Positions 55,902-63,985 of a stretch of 64,000 nt of DNA are shown piece after piece. The translations under genes were made by a program, and so were the position numbers. The notes beneath the pieces are model-generated. The model made no database searches and was not told the origin of the DNA. It saw only the letters and a program-made list of their open reading frames with translations. Every line of letters starts with the position of its first letter. The first letter of the stretch is position 1. The stretch is taken from positions 434,001-498,000 of the forward strand of contig NZ_QEXV01000001.1 of assembly GCF_003122085.1 (NCBI RefSeq), in the 5' to 3' direction. The DNA is from Marinicauda salina. Lineage in GTDB: Bacteria; Pseudomonadota; Alphaproteobacteria; Caulobacterales; Maricaulaceae.

Positions 55902-56654
55902 CTACGCCCGCGCCAGCGCGGCGTCCCGCTCGGCGGCCTTGGCCGGATCGGTCGCGTTCTCCAGCAGGAAGCGGTCGACGGAGATGTCGAGGCCGAGCAT
56001 CTCGACGGCCATCTGCTGGGCCTCCCACTGCCCGCCATAGGGGTGCGGCGAGTTGTCGTGGGAAAAGCCCTCGACGAGCAGCGGCATGTGCCCGGCGAGC
56101 GAGCGGTAGGCGACCATGTCGGGCCGGACCGCCGCCGGTGCGCCCTCGACCGTCACGGGATGATGGTCGTAGGTCTCGCCGAGATTCTCCGTGCCGTTCA
56201 TCAGCTCGAACTCGTGCGGACCCAGGAGCGTGGCGAAGGTCTCGACCGACGCGCCCGCGTGCTCGGCGATGGTCGCGCCGATCGAGCCGTAGGGCGCGAC
56301 ATGCTTGCCCCAGGCGATGACGTGGCCGGGAACCGTAATCCGCACGACCGGCACGACGACGTCGCCGAGATGGTCGGCGTATTTGCGTCTGAGCTGCACC
56401 GGCGCGGCGTTCGACCCGACGGCGACGACCGCGTGATAGTCGCCGCGATCGAACACTCCCGCGCGCTCCGCGCCGACGATGTCGCGCAGCTTGACCGCCC
56501 GCCCGCGATGGCGCGCGGTCCAGTCGCCGACGCGCTCCGGGCGCGTGTCTTCGAGCAGCACCGTCTCGCCGTCGACGAAGACGAACGAGCTCCGCGGCCG
56601 CGGAAACGGATAGGCGAGCGCCCATTGCAGGCGGAGATTCTCCTCGCTGATCAC
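55902..56654 (-). CDS. Conserved-looking protein of unknown function
   Basis: A 250-residue soluble protein with no signal peptide. Notable segments are VAVGSNAAPVQLRRKYADHL and VVPVVRITVPGHVIAWGKHV, a pattern that recalls GGCT-like (gamma-glutamylcyclotransferase) domains only loosely; His-rich stretches HHPVTVEGA and FSHDNSPHPYGGQW are present. No family can be assigned. It is flanked by two direct copies of the family-4 repeat (55802 and 56864). Another frame on the same strand is a shadow. Confidence 0.62.
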   Translation of the reverse strand: MISEENLRLQWALAYPFPRPRSSFVFVDGETVLLEDTRPERVGDWTARHRGRAVKLRDIVGAERAGVFDRGDYHAVVAVGSNAAPVQLRRKYADHLGDVVVPVVRITVPGHVIAWGKHVAPYGSIGATIAEHAGASVETFATLLGPHEFELMNGTENLGETYDHHPVTVEGAPAAVRPDMVAYRSLAGHMPLLVEGFSHDNSPHPYGGQWEAQQMAVEMLGLDISVDRFLLENATDPAKAAERDAALARA

Positions 56655-56700
56655 TCGGCTCGCTCCTTCGGTTCGGGTCGCTCGGGAGTCTCTTCCTTAT

Positions 56701-56960
56701 CGTCATTCCCGCGAAAGCGGGAACCCAGGGAGAGCCGGTCGTTCACGTCGGCGATTCATGCTCTCTGGCTCCCCGACGGCCTTCGGCCTCGGGGATGACG
56801 AAGCAGGAGGCGCTGCGCGCGTCTCCCTCCCCTCGAGGGGAGGGTCGGGGTGTAGGTCTGAATTCCCGGACGCGCCGGAGGCGCGATCCGGGACCTCCGA
56901 GAGGCCAGTCGCATGGAGGCCCCGGCTCTCCCCCGGATCAAGTCCGGGGTCGGCCGGGGT
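56701..56960. repeat. Gene-free region of palindromic repeats upstream of the unknown gene
   Basis: The 307 bases between 56654 and 56962 hold no gene. They contain a family-5 element (56701-56800: GTCATTCCCGCGAAAGCGG at one end and CTTCGGCCTCGGGGATGACG at the other), the family-1 20-mer palindrome (56825-56844) and the second family-4 copy (56864-56896), ending with CCCCGGATCAAGTCCGGGG (about 56931-56949) and CGGCCGGGGTTTCA at the gshB stop. Confidence 0.85.
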
Positions 56961-56961
56961 T

Positions 56962-57903
56962 TCACGCCCGCAGCGCCTCGATCCAGTCGGCGAGCAGGGC
57001 CGAGACGTCGACCCCGGAAAAGCGCCTCAGCTCCTGGATGCCCGTGGGCGAGGTGACGTTGATCTCGGTGAGGAAGTCGCCGATCACGTCGATGCCGACG
57101 AAGACCAGCCCGCGGCGTTTCAGCTCCGGGCCGATGATGGCGCAGATCTCGCGGTCGCGCTTGGTGAGATCGCTCTCCACCGCGCGGCCGCCGACATGCA
57201 TGTTGGCGCGCACCTCGCCCTCGGCGGGGATGCGGTTGATCGCGCCCACCGGCTCGCCGTCGACCAGGATCACCCGCTTGTCGCCGTTCCTGACGTCGGG
57301 GACGAAGGCCTGCGCCATCAGCGGCTCGCGGCTCGTCTGCTGGAACAGCTCCACCAGCGAGGCGAGATTCTCCGCGCTGTCGCGGATGCGGAACACGCCC
57401 GCCCCGCCGTTTCCGAACAGCGGCTTGACGACGATGTCGCGGCGATGGGTGTCGAAGAAGGCGCGGATCTCGGCCTCGCTGCGCGTGATCAGCGTCGGCG
57501 GCATCAGCCCCTCGAAGCGCGTGACGAACAGCTTCTCCGGCGCGTCGCGGACATGGGCGGGATCGTTGACCACCAGCACCTCGGGCTGGAGATGCTCCAG
57601 GATGTGCGTCGAGGTGATGTAGGCCATGTCGAAGGGCGGGTCCTGCCTGAGGAAGATCACGTCCATCGCGCGCAGGTTCAGCGTTTCGGCCTCGGCCAGG
57701 CTCACGTGATCGCCGGGATTGCGCTCCAGCCGCTCGACCTTGCGCGCCTCGGCGCGCACCGCGCCGTCGTCGAAGACCAGCGCCTCGGGCTGATAGATCC
57801 AGATCTCGTGGCCGCGCGAAAAGCATTCGAGCGCGATGTCGAAGGTCGAGTCCGCGTTCACGTCGACGGCCTCGATCGGGTCCATCTGGAAGGCGATCTT
57901 CAT
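56962..57903 (-). CDS. gshB: Glutathione synthase
   Basis: A 313-residue ATP-grasp ligase that joins gamma-glutamylcysteine and glycine to make glutathione. The N-terminus MKIAFQMDPI and FDIALEC are family marks; ATP-grasp segments VVKPLFGNGGAGVFRI and GLVFVGIDVIGDFLTEINV are present. Length is typical. The partner gshA is not in the window. Transcribed divergently from ffh across a 580-base gap rich in repeats. Confidence 0.95.
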   Translation of the reverse strand: MKIAFQMDPIEAVDVNADSTFDIALECFSRGHEIWIYQPEALVFDDGAVRAEARKVERLERNPGDHVSLAEAETLNLRAMDVIFLRQDPPFDMAYITSTHILEHLQPEVLVVNDPAHVRDAPEKLFVTRFEGLMPPTLITRSEAEIRAFFDTHRRDIVVKPLFGNGGAGVFRIRDSAENLASLVELFQQTSREPLMAQAFVPDVRNGDKRVILVDGEPVGAINRIPAEGEVRANMHVGGRAVESDLTKRDREICAIIGPELKRRGLVFVGIDVIGDFLTEINVTSPTGIQELRRFSGVDVSALLADWIEALRA

Positions 57904-57996
57904 CTGGCGGGCCTTTCGCGTCCGGGCGGGGTCGGCGCTAGAGGTAGGCGATGCAGGCGCGGAGGGGAAGGCGGGGGATCGCCTCCGAATTGACTC

Positions 57997-58005
57997 TTAT
58001 CCACA
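57997..58005 (+). promoter_or_regulatory. Single DnaA-box consensus
   Basis: TTATCCACA matches the DnaA-box consensus exactly, upstream of gshB and preceded by TTGACTC. It is one isolated box with no cluster or AT-rich unwinding region around it, so it may be chance or a regulatory site; it is not an origin. Confidence 0.3.
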
Positions 58006-58149
58006 CCCCGCGTACATCCGCACGCTTACAGCGCAAGCGCTCACCCGCTTGCCTTACCGGCACACGGAGCCCACCTCGAAGGTGACGCTCCCGGAGGCCG
58101 GCGAGGTCCCCCGCTCGGCGAAGGCTCGCTCAGCGGGGCGATACGCGCG

Positions 58150-58450
58150 TGCGCTGGGGAAACCCTGATGCTTCGAGACGCGGGCTTCGCCCGCTCCTCA
58201 GCATGAGGGTTTCGGGATTGGCGTTCGGCCTCCCATCCTTCGAGGCCCGCCTGGCGGCGGGCGCCTCAGGATGAGGGGGTCGGGCGAGACAACCGCGCCC
58301 TCATCCTGAGGGCCGAGGGGCCGCAGGCCCCGGGGCGTCTCGAAGGACGAGGGCGCGGAAGACGGAGTTGGGTCGACCACCCCTCGCCCCGACCCTCTCC
58401 CCTCCATGAGGGGAGAGGGAGGGACCCGCGAAGCGGGAGGGTGAGGGGAG
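58150..58450. repeat. Repeat array in the 580-base gshB-ffh intergenic region
   Basis: No gene is seen in 57904-58483. At least three diverged copies of the family-3 element lie here: AAACCCT (58160-58166) with its complement at 58206-58212 around CTTCGAGACG and a CGGGCTTCGCCCG hairpin; a copy ending CCTCAGGATGAGGGGG near 58264; and a copy with CCCTCATCCTGAGGG and CGTCTCGAAGGACG near 58299-58350. A family-1-like 12-bp inverted repeat (CCCTCTCCCCTC, 58393-58404 and 58408-58419) follows, then a CCCGCTT/AAGCGGG hairpin region up to 58450. Confidence 0.8.
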
Positions 58451-58483
58451 CGAAACGAGAGTGAGCCGCAGGGACGGACGGAC

Positions 58484-60025
58484 ATGTTCGACGCGCTGAG
58501 CGAACGCCTTTCGGGAGTCTTCGACCGGATCACCGGCCGCGGCGCGCTGTCCGAAAAGGACGTCGAGGCCGCGCTGCGGGAGATCCGCGTCGCCCTGCTC
58601 GAGGCCGACGTCGCGCTGCCCGCGGTCAAGGATTTCGTCAAGCGGGTCAAGGAGCAGGCGGTCGGCGAGGAGGTCATCCGCTCGGTCTCGCCCGGCCAGC
58701 AGGTCGTCAAGATCGTCCACGACGAGCTCGTTCGCCTGCTCGGCGGCGAGGGCGAGCCCGAGGGGCTCCATCTCGAGGGCGAGCCGCCGGTCGCCATCCT
58801 GATGGCCGGCCTGCAGGGCTCGGGCAAGACGACCACGACGGCCAAGCTCGCCAAGCGGATCCAGGATCGCGACAAGAAGAAGGTGCTCGTCGCCTCGCTC
58901 GACACGCGCCGGCCCGCCGCGATGGAGCAGCTCGCCCAGATGGCCGAAAAGGCCGGCGTCGACTGCCTGCCCATCGTGAAGGGCCAGACCGCCGTCGAAA
59001 TCGCGAAGCGCGCGATGAACGCCGGCCGGCTGCAGGGCTATGACGTCGTCATCCTCGACACGGCGGGCCGGACCTCGATCGACGAGGAGATGATGGCCGA
59101 GGCCGCCGCGATCGCGGGGGCGACCAATCCGCGCGAGACCATGCTGGTCGCCGACGCGCTCACCGGCCAGGACGCCGTCGAGACGGCGCGGCGCTTCCAC
59201 GAGCGCCTGGCGCTGACCGGCCTGGTGCTCACGCGCATGGACGGCGACGGGCGCGGCGGCGCGGCGCTGTCGATGCGCTGGGTCACCGGGCTGCCGATCA
59301 AGTTCATCGGCACATCCGAGAAGATCGACGGGCTCGACGTCTTCGACGCCAAGCGCCTGGCGGGCCGCATTCTCGGGCGCGGCGACATCGTCTCCCTGGT
59401 GGAGAAGGCCGCCGAGGACGTCGACCAGGAGAAGGCCGAGAAGCTCGCCAAAAAGATGGCGAAGGGCAAGTTCGACCTGAACGACCTTCGCGATCAGCTC
59501 AAGCAGATCCAGAAGATGGGCGGGCTCGGCGGAATCATGGGCTTCCTGCCGGGCATGAACAAGGCGGCCAAGGCGCAGATGGCCTCGGCGGGCTTCGACG
59601 ACACGATGATCAAGCGCCAGGAGGCGATCATCCTGTCGATGACGCCGACCGAGCGCGCCAAGCCCGACATCCTCAAGGCCAGCCGCAAGCGCCGCATCGC
59701 CAAGGGCGCCGGCGTCGAGGTGCCCGAGGTCAACAAGCTTTTGAAGATGCACCGCCAGATGGCGGACATGATGAAGAAGATGGGCAAGAAGGGCGGCAAG
59801 GGCGGCTTCCCCGGCATGCCGGGCATGCCCGGCATGGGCGGCGGCGCGCCGCAGCCCGGCCTCGACGAGGCCGCGTCCGATCTTCTCCAGGGACAGGCGC
59901 CGAAAGGCGCGAAAGGACTGCCGGGCCTGCCGGGCGCCGGCGGTTCCGGAGGACCGCCGGGTCTCGGCGGTCCGCTGGGGCCCGACGGCCTCCCGCCCGG
60001 CTTCCCGAAGGGAGGCAAGAAGTGA
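58484..60025 (+). CDS. ffh: Signal recognition particle protein Ffh
   Basis: A 513-residue SRP54 GTPase that targets nascent membrane proteins to FtsY. N-terminal helical bundle (MFDALSERLSGVFDRITGRG), NG domain with GLQGSGKTTTTAKLA, DTAGR and TRMDGDGRGG, and the Met-rich M domain (about 300-435) that binds the signal sequence and 4.5S RNA. The C-terminal 80 residues are a low-complexity Gly/Pro/Met tail (FPGMPGMPGMPGMGGG). The stop overlaps the next gene's GTG start by three bases. Confidence 0.97.
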   Translation: MFDALSERLSGVFDRITGRGALSEKDVEAALREIRVALLEADVALPAVKDFVKRVKEQAVGEEVIRSVSPGQQVVKIVHDELVRLLGGEGEPEGLHLEGEPPVAILMAGLQGSGKTTTTAKLAKRIQDRDKKKVLVASLDTRRPAAMEQLAQMAEKAGVDCLPIVKGQTAVEIAKRAMNAGRLQGYDVVILDTAGRTSIDEEMMAEAAAIAGATNPRETMLVADALTGQDAVETARRFHERLALTGLVLTRMDGDGRGGAALSMRWVTGLPIKFIGTSEKIDGLDVFDAKRLAGRILGRGDIVSLVEKAAEDVDQEKAEKLAKKMAKGKFDLNDLRDQLKQIQKMGGLGGIMGFLPGMNKAAKAQMASAGFDDTMIKRQEAIILSMTPTERAKPDILKASRKRRIAKGAGVEVPEVNKLLKMHRQMADMMKKMGKKGGKGGFPGMPGMPGMGGGAPQPGLDEAASDLLQGQAPKGAKGLPGLPGAGGSGGPPGLGGPLGPDGLPPGFPKGGKK

Positions 60026-60552
60026 GCGTGTTTGCCCTTTTGATCCCGATTGCCGCGCTGATCGCTTTAGATGCAAGGTCTACCATTGCTTATCCCGATG
60101 AGGCGGGGAACCTCGGCATCGCCGGAGTGTGCAGCGTTGTTTACGACGTGCATGAGTCGGGCGAGACGCAGAATATCTGTGTTCGTTGCCGCCTTCTGCC
60201 TGGCACGACCGAGCATTTGCTGGCTCAAGGTTTAAGTGTCGTCGAGGCGCGGCGGGCCGAAGCGCGTGCGATTGCGGCGTTCGAACGAGAGAGCGCTCGC
60301 GAGATCGAGTCGTGGAATTATGCGCCCCGCCGCGGATTCCCGATCCGAGAGATCGTCACCAGTGATAACGGTCAGCTGGCGCTCACTGGCGATCAACCGC
60401 AACCGGTCGAGCCTCGATCAGGCGTGCAGGCCATAATCGATTTTCAGCCTGAAGGCTTGGCGGCCGGCGACGGCCGCGACGGGCTCTCGGTCGATTATCC
60501 CGTGCAGAATCCCTGTTCCGGCTACAGCCCGAACGACGAACCGATCCAATAG
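60022..60552 (+). CDS. Divergent TonB-C-like exported protein coupled to ffh
   Basis: A 176-residue protein starting at GTG 60022, which overlaps the ffh stop (GTGA). A hydrophobic N-terminus ([16 protein letters not shown]) could be a signal or anchor. The body reads [20 protein letters not shown]...[19 protein letters not shown]...GVQAIIDF, i.e. the strand-helix-strand order of a TonB C-terminal domain, in which WxYxPA precedes the last strand. It lacks the Pro-rich linker of a true TonB. AT content is visibly higher than in neighbouring genes. Seen pattern; family call is inference. It lies between ffh and rpsP. Confidence 0.6.
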   Translation: MSVFALLIPIAALIALDARSTIAYPDEAGNLGIAGVCSVVYDVHESGETQNICVRCRLLPGTTEHLLAQGLSVVEARRAEARAIAAFERESAREIESWNYAPRRGFPIREIVTSDNGQLALTGDQPQPVEPRSGVQAIIDFQPEGLAAGDGRDGLSVDYPVQNPCSGYSPNDEPIQ

Positions 60553-60580
60553 ATTGATCACCTCTGAAAGGAAGACCCCC

Positions 60581-61108
60581 ATGTCTGTGAAAATCCGCCT
60601 CGCCCGCGCCGGCGCCAAGAAGCGCCCCTTCTACCGCATCGTCGTGGCCGACAGCCGCGATCCCCGCGACGGCCGCTTCATCGAGCGCATCGGCTCCTAC
60701 AACCCGATGCTGCCGAAGGACCATGACGAGCGCGTCAAGCTGGATGCCGAGAAGGCGGCCGAATGGCTGAAGAAGGGCGCCCGGCCCACCGAGCGCGTCG
60801 CCCGCTTCCTGGGCGCGGCCGGCCTGATCGAGTGGAAGCACGGCCACAATCCGAAGAAGGCCGAGCCGGGCGAGAAGGCCAGGGAACGCGCCGAGGAGCG
60901 CGCCGAGAAGGAGCGCGCCAAGAAGGAAGCCGCCGAAGAGGCCAAGGCCGCCCCGGCTGAGGAAGAGGCTCCGGCCGAGGAAGCCAAGGCTGAAGAGGCC
61001 CCCGCCGAAGAGGCGAAGGCTGAGGAAGCTCCGGCCGAGGAAGCCAAGGCTGAAGACGCCTCCGAGGACAAGGCCGACGAGGCCGAGGGCGAGAAAGAGA
61101 AGTCGTAG
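60581..61108 (+). CDS. rpsP: 30S ribosomal protein S16 with long acidic/basic C-terminal extension
   Basis: A 175-residue S16; the conserved core is residues 1-85 ([20 protein letters not shown], then [16 protein letters not shown]) and the remaining 90 residues are an extension rich in Ala, Glu and Lys. The extension holds three copies of a ten-residue unit [10 protein letters not shown] (131-160). AAGGAAG lies 6-8 bases before the ATG at 60581. First gene of rpsP-rimM-trmD-rplS; here it is separated from rimM by a reverse-strand nuclease gene. Confidence 0.96.
   Translation: MSVKIRLARAGAKKRPFYRIVVADSRDPRDGRFIERIGSYNPMLPKDHDERVKLDAEKAAEWLKKGARPTERVARFLGAAGLIEWKHGHNPKKAEPGEKARERAEERAEKERAKKEAAEEAKAAPAEEEAPAEEAKAEEAPAEEAKAEEAPAEEAKAEDASEDKADEAEGEKEKS
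60971..61060 (+). repeat. Three 30-base direct repeats in the rpsP tail
   Basis: Three in-frame 30-base units encode [20 protein letters not shown] and [10 protein letters not shown]. Units 1 and 3 agree over their first 26 bases, unit 2 differs mostly at synonymous positions. Slippage or unequal exchange could change the copy number. Confidence 0.85.
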
Positions 61109-61120
61109 GCTTCCTGCCAA

Positions 61121-61230
61121 TCCCAAATCCCTCATCCTGAGGAGCCCCGTTCCCCTCGCCCTTCGAGACGCGCGCTTCGCGCGCCCTCAGGATGAGGGGA
61201 ACGGGGCGTCTCGAAGGACGGGATTTGGGA
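61121..61230. repeat. Family-3 composite palindromic element, copy 1 (rpsP side)
   Basis: In order: outer arm TCCCAAATCC (61121-61130), A CCTCATCCTGAGG (61130-61142), inner arm CCCCGTTCCCCTC (61145-61157), B CCTTCGAGACG (61160-61170), a CGCGCTTCGCGCG hairpin (61171-61183), A' (61185-61197), inner arm' (61194-61206), B' CGTCTCGAAGG (61207-61217), outer arm' GGATTTGGGA (61221-61230). Each primed segment is the exact complement of its partner. Confidence 0.92.
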
Positions 61231-61233
61231 TCG

Positions 61234-61554
61234 TCAATCGTCCCCGTCCGCGTCGTCGGCGGCCGGCCTGAAGCCCCGGGCGGACAGGTCCGGCAGCAGA
61301 TCGAAACGCCCCGCGATCAGCGCTTCCTTCTTGGCCCGGCTCCAGCCCTTGATCCGGCGCTCGGCTTCGATGGCGTCTTCGATGCGCGCGAAATGCTGGC
61401 TGAAGACCAGCTCGACCGGCAGCCGCCTGCGCGTGTAGTCGGCGCCCTCGCCGGCCTCGTGCTCGGCCATGCGGCGAGCGAGATCGGGGCCGCGGGCCAG
61501 GCCGGTGTAGTAGGATCCGTCGGCGCAACGCAGAATATAGACCCACGCCTCCAT
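61234..61554 (-). CDS. GIY-YIG nuclease-domain protein
   Basis: A 106-residue protein of the single-domain GIY-YIG (YhbQ/UPF0213-like) type. The catalytic core opens with WVYILRCADGSYYTGLA (the GIY-YIG pair as VYIL...YYTG), followed by Arg in DLARRMAEHEAG, a YTRRRLPVELVF strand and Glu in AIEAERRIKGWSRAKKEALI. Family members act on branched DNA or have unknown roles. It is read from the minus strand between rpsP and rimM and is flanked on both sides by family-3 palindromic elements. The last 20 residues are acidic. Confidence 0.85.
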   Translation of the reverse strand: MEAWVYILRCADGSYYTGLARGPDLARRMAEHEAGEGADYTRRRLPVELVFSQHFARIEDAIEAERRIKGWSRAKKEALIAGRFDLLPDLSARGFRPAADDADGDD

Positions 61555-61598
61555 GACCGTATAAGGCCATAATTGATGGCTGCTGCGAAGCGCACCGA

Positions 61599-61699
61599 AG
61601 AAGCCCTCATCCTGAGGGCCCGATCCCCGTCCTTCGAGACGGCCGCTTCGCGGCCTCCTCAGGATGAGGGGATCGGGCGTCTCGAAGGGCGAGGGCTTC
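61599..61699. repeat. Family-3 composite palindromic element, copy 2 (rimM side)
   Basis: Same segment order as copy 1: outer arm GAAGCCCTC (61599-61608 region), A CCTCATCCTGAGG (61605-61617), inner arm CCCGATCCCC (61619-61628), B CCTTCGAGACG (61631-61641), a GGCCGCTTCGCGGCC hairpin (61641-61655), A' (61657-61669), inner arm' (61668-61677), B' CGTCTCGAAGG (61678-61688), outer arm' GAGGGCTTC (61691-61699). Arms differ from copy 1 but remain self-complementary. It ends 5 bases before the rimM ATG. Confidence 0.9.
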
Positions 61700-61703
61700 T
61701 CCC

Positions 61704-62210
61704 ATGACCCAACCCGACCTCATCGTCATCGGCGCGATCGCCGGCGCCCACGGGGTGAAGGGCGAGGCGAAGCTGCGCGCCTTCGGCGATCCGGACGCGC
61801 TGTGCGGCTACGGGCCGTTCCTCGATGAAACCGGGAAGGTGATCCTCACGCCCGTGCGCGCGCGTCATTCGGGCGGCGAGACCGTGGTGGCGGCCTTCGA
61901 AGAGCCGGTCACCCGCGAGGACGTCATGGCGATGAAGGGGACGCTGCTCTACGTGCCCCGCGATCTGCTGCCCGAACCCGACCCTGACGAGTTCTATCAT
62001 TCCGATCTCGTCGGGCTCGCCGTCGAGGACCTCGAGGGAAGGCCGCTCGGCCGGGTCAAGGCGGTGCAGAATTACGGCGCGGGCGACCTGCTGGAGATCG
62101 ACGCCTCGCCCGCGCCGGGCTGGTTCCTGCCGTTTACGAAGGCCGCCGTTCCGCACGTCGATCTCGCGGCCGGCAAGATCGTCGCCGATCCCCCGGAGGT
62201 GGTGGAGTAG
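61704..62210 (+). CDS. rimM: Ribosome maturation factor RimM
   Basis: A 168-residue factor needed for 30S head assembly, binding S19. The N-terminal RimM beta-barrel (IVIGAIAGAHGVKGEAKLRAF) and the C-terminal PRC-barrel (YHSDLVGLAVEDLEGRPLG, then PFTKAAVPHVDL) are both present. It is the second gene of the rpsP-rimM-trmD-rplS cluster. The start lies just after a family-3 repeat, whose last bases supply no clear Shine-Dalgarno; GAGGGC at 61691-61696 is the closest. Confidence 0.95.
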   Translation: MTQPDLIVIGAIAGAHGVKGEAKLRAFGDPDALCGYGPFLDETGKVILTPVRARHSGGETVVAAFEEPVTREDVMAMKGTLLYVPRDLLPEPDPDEFYHSDLVGLAVEDLEGRPLGRVKAVQNYGAGDLLEIDASPAPGWFLPFTKAAVPHVDLAAGKIVADPPEVVE

Positions 62211-62271
62211 CGCCCCTCTCGCGTGTCGCGTGCGCCGATGCTAGCGTCGCGGGAAACACGGGGGAGGAGAC

Positions 62272-62832
62272 ATGCTGGAGCTTATCGCCGCGCTGGCGCT
62301 GCAGACCGAGAGCATTCGGTGCGAAATCGAATATGAGGGCTCGCCGCCCGATCCCGACTCCGCCGCCCTGGCTTGCCCGCCCGATCCCGACCCGGCCGCA
62401 TTGGATGCGGCTGAGGCCGCGCTCGAAAGCATGGACGTGCGCCAGCCTGAAGCGATGGCTGATGACCTGCGGCGGACGATGCGGCTCGAGCGTGAAGACG
62501 GCGTCTGGCGAGTCCGCCGATGGCCCACGAATATGGAAGAGCCACAAATTCCGTTGGCGGTCGCCGATAACGGCTTTGCGGCGGTCTGCGAAGTTACGGG
62601 AAGCGCGATTCCCGATGGCCGTATGACAGAGGTCGAAGGTTCATGCGCCTCGGCTCATGATGATGAGCCTGCGGGTGAGTATATCCGGGAGCTTTACCGG
62701 CTCGCGGTCGAAGTCGCATTCTCGCGATGGCGTTACAGCCCGGCGGAGCATGAGACGCGCGAGCAGGCCTGTTTCAGGTTCCAGCTCGGCGGCGGCGAAA
62801 GTCTGGAAGAGGTCCAGGACCCGCCCTGCTGA
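62272..62832 (+). CDS. Hypothetical protein with a TonB-C-like C-terminal part
   Basis: A 186-residue protein between rimM and trmD. A weakly hydrophobic N-terminus ([14 protein letters not shown]) may be a short signal. The middle has two similar Pro/Asp stretches ([20 protein letters not shown]). The C-terminal part reads [19 protein letters not shown]...GSC...[28 protein letters not shown], resembling the TonB C-terminal order with RWRYxPA before the last strand. Five or more Cys are present. Base use is less GC-rich than the flanking operon. GGGGGAGGAG lies before the ATG. Confidence 0.62.
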   Translation: MLELIAALALQTESIRCEIEYEGSPPDPDSAALACPPDPDPAALDAAEAALESMDVRQPEAMADDLRRTMRLEREDGVWRVRRWPTNMEEPQIPLAVADNGFAAVCEVTGSAIPDGRMTEVEGSCASAHDDEPAGEYIRELYRLAVEVAFSRWRYSPAEHETREQACFRFQLGGGESLEEVQDPPC

Positions 62833-62876
62833 GCGCGCGCTTGCGCACGGACCGGGCGGTCGCTAAAGCCGCGGCC

Positions 62877-63581
62877 ATGACCTTCGCCGCGACCGTGCTC
62901 ACCCTGTTCCCCGACGCCTTCCCCGGCGCGCTCGGCGTGTCGCTGGTCGAGACGGCGCGGACGAACGGACTCTGGTCGCTCGAAACGGTGGACATCCGGT
63001 CTTTTTCCCGTCATAAGCACGCCTCCGTCGACGACACGCCGGCAGGCGGCGGCCCCGGAATGGTGCTGCGCCCGGACGTGGCGGCGGCGGCGATCGACAG
63101 CGTGGACCTCCGGGGACGCGCGTTGATCCACATGACGCCGCGCGGCCGGCCGCTGACCCAGACCCGGGTTCGGGAGCTGGCGGCGGGACCGGGCGTCGTT
63201 GTGTTCTGCAGCCGCTTCGAAGGGCTCGATCAGCGGGTCGTCGAGGCGCGCGGCATGGAGGAAGTGAGCGTCGGCGACGCCGTCCTCGCCGGGGGCGAGA
63301 TCCCCGCGCAGTACCTCATCGAGGCCTGCGTGCGGCTCCTGCCCGGCGTGATCGGCAAGACGGAGTCGACGCTGGAAGAGAGTTTCGAGGGCGATCTCCT
63401 CGAATACCCTCACTACACCCGTCCGCGGGCGTGGGAGGGAAGGGAGATCCCCGAGGTGCTGCTTTCGGGCGACCACGGCAGGGTCGCGCGCTGGCGGCGC
63501 GAACAGGCGGAAGACACGACGAGGAAGCGCCGGCCTGATCTCTGGACGAGATATCGGCGGCGTCATGGAGACGACCGATGA
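62877..63581 (+). CDS. trmD: tRNA (guanine37-N1)-methyltransferase TrmD
   Basis: A 234-residue SPOUT methyltransferase that methylates G37 of tRNAs reading CNN codons, preventing frameshifts. Family marks: [42 protein letters not shown] and the knot region [15 protein letters not shown]. The ATG at 62877 matches the family start; an in-frame TTG at 62841 is unlikely. The stop overlaps the rplS start (ATGA), so the two are coupled. Confidence 0.96.
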   Translation: MTFAATVLTLFPDAFPGALGVSLVETARTNGLWSLETVDIRSFSRHKHASVDDTPAGGGPGMVLRPDVAAAAIDSVDLRGRALIHMTPRGRPLTQTRVRELAAGPGVVVFCSRFEGLDQRVVEARGMEEVSVGDAVLAGGEIPAQYLIEACVRLLPGVIGKTESTLEESFEGDLLEYPHYTRPRAWEGREIPEVLLSGDHGRVARWRREQAEDTTRKRRPDLWTRYRRRHGDDR

Positions 63582-63985
63582 ACATGATCGAGCAGCTCGA
63601 GCAGGAAGAAGCCGCCCGCGTCCTCGGCGAGCGCGAAATCCCCGACTTCTCGGCCGGCGACACGCTGGCGGTGAATGTCTGGATCCGCGAGGGCGAGCGC
63701 CAGCGCGTCCAGCGCTTCGAGGGCGTGTGCATCGCGCGCTCGGGCGGCGGGCTCAACGAGAACTTCACCGTGCGCAAGATCAGCTTCGGCGAGGGCGTCG
63801 AGCGCGTCTGGCCGGTGCATTCGCCGCTGATCGAGTCGATCGTGGTCAAGCGCAAGGGCAAGGTGCGCCGCGCCAAGCTTTATTACCTGCGCGAGCGCCG
63901 CGGCAAGTCGGCCCGCATCGCCGAGCGCACGACCGGCCGCGGCATCGAGCCGCGCGGCAAGAAGGGCGCGACGCCGGAAGGCTGA
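63578..63985 (+). CDS. rplS: 50S ribosomal protein L19
   Basis: A 135-residue L19 located at the 30S-50S interface. [13 protein letters not shown], then [20 protein letters not shown], and [27 protein letters not shown], given here in parts, are the family segments, as is [20 protein letters not shown]. The C-terminal 15 residues are a basic/Gly tail. It overlaps the end of trmD by four bases and ends 15 bases before the end of the window. Confidence 0.98.
   Translation: MNMIEQLEQEEAARVLGEREIPDFSAGDTLAVNVWIREGERQRVQRFEGVCIARSGGGLNENFTVRKISFGEGVERVWPVHSPLIESIVVKRKGKVRRAKLYYLRERRGKSARIAERTTGRGIEPRGKKGATPEG

Noticed and set aside
58150-58450. CRISPR-like array
   Set aside because: The repeats are palindromic, unequal in length and lack regular spacers; they belong to dispersed intergenic element families.
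57904-58483. Possible replication origin between gshB and ffh
   Set aside because: Only one DnaA box, no AT-rich unwinding region and no dnaA, parAB or hemE neighbours.
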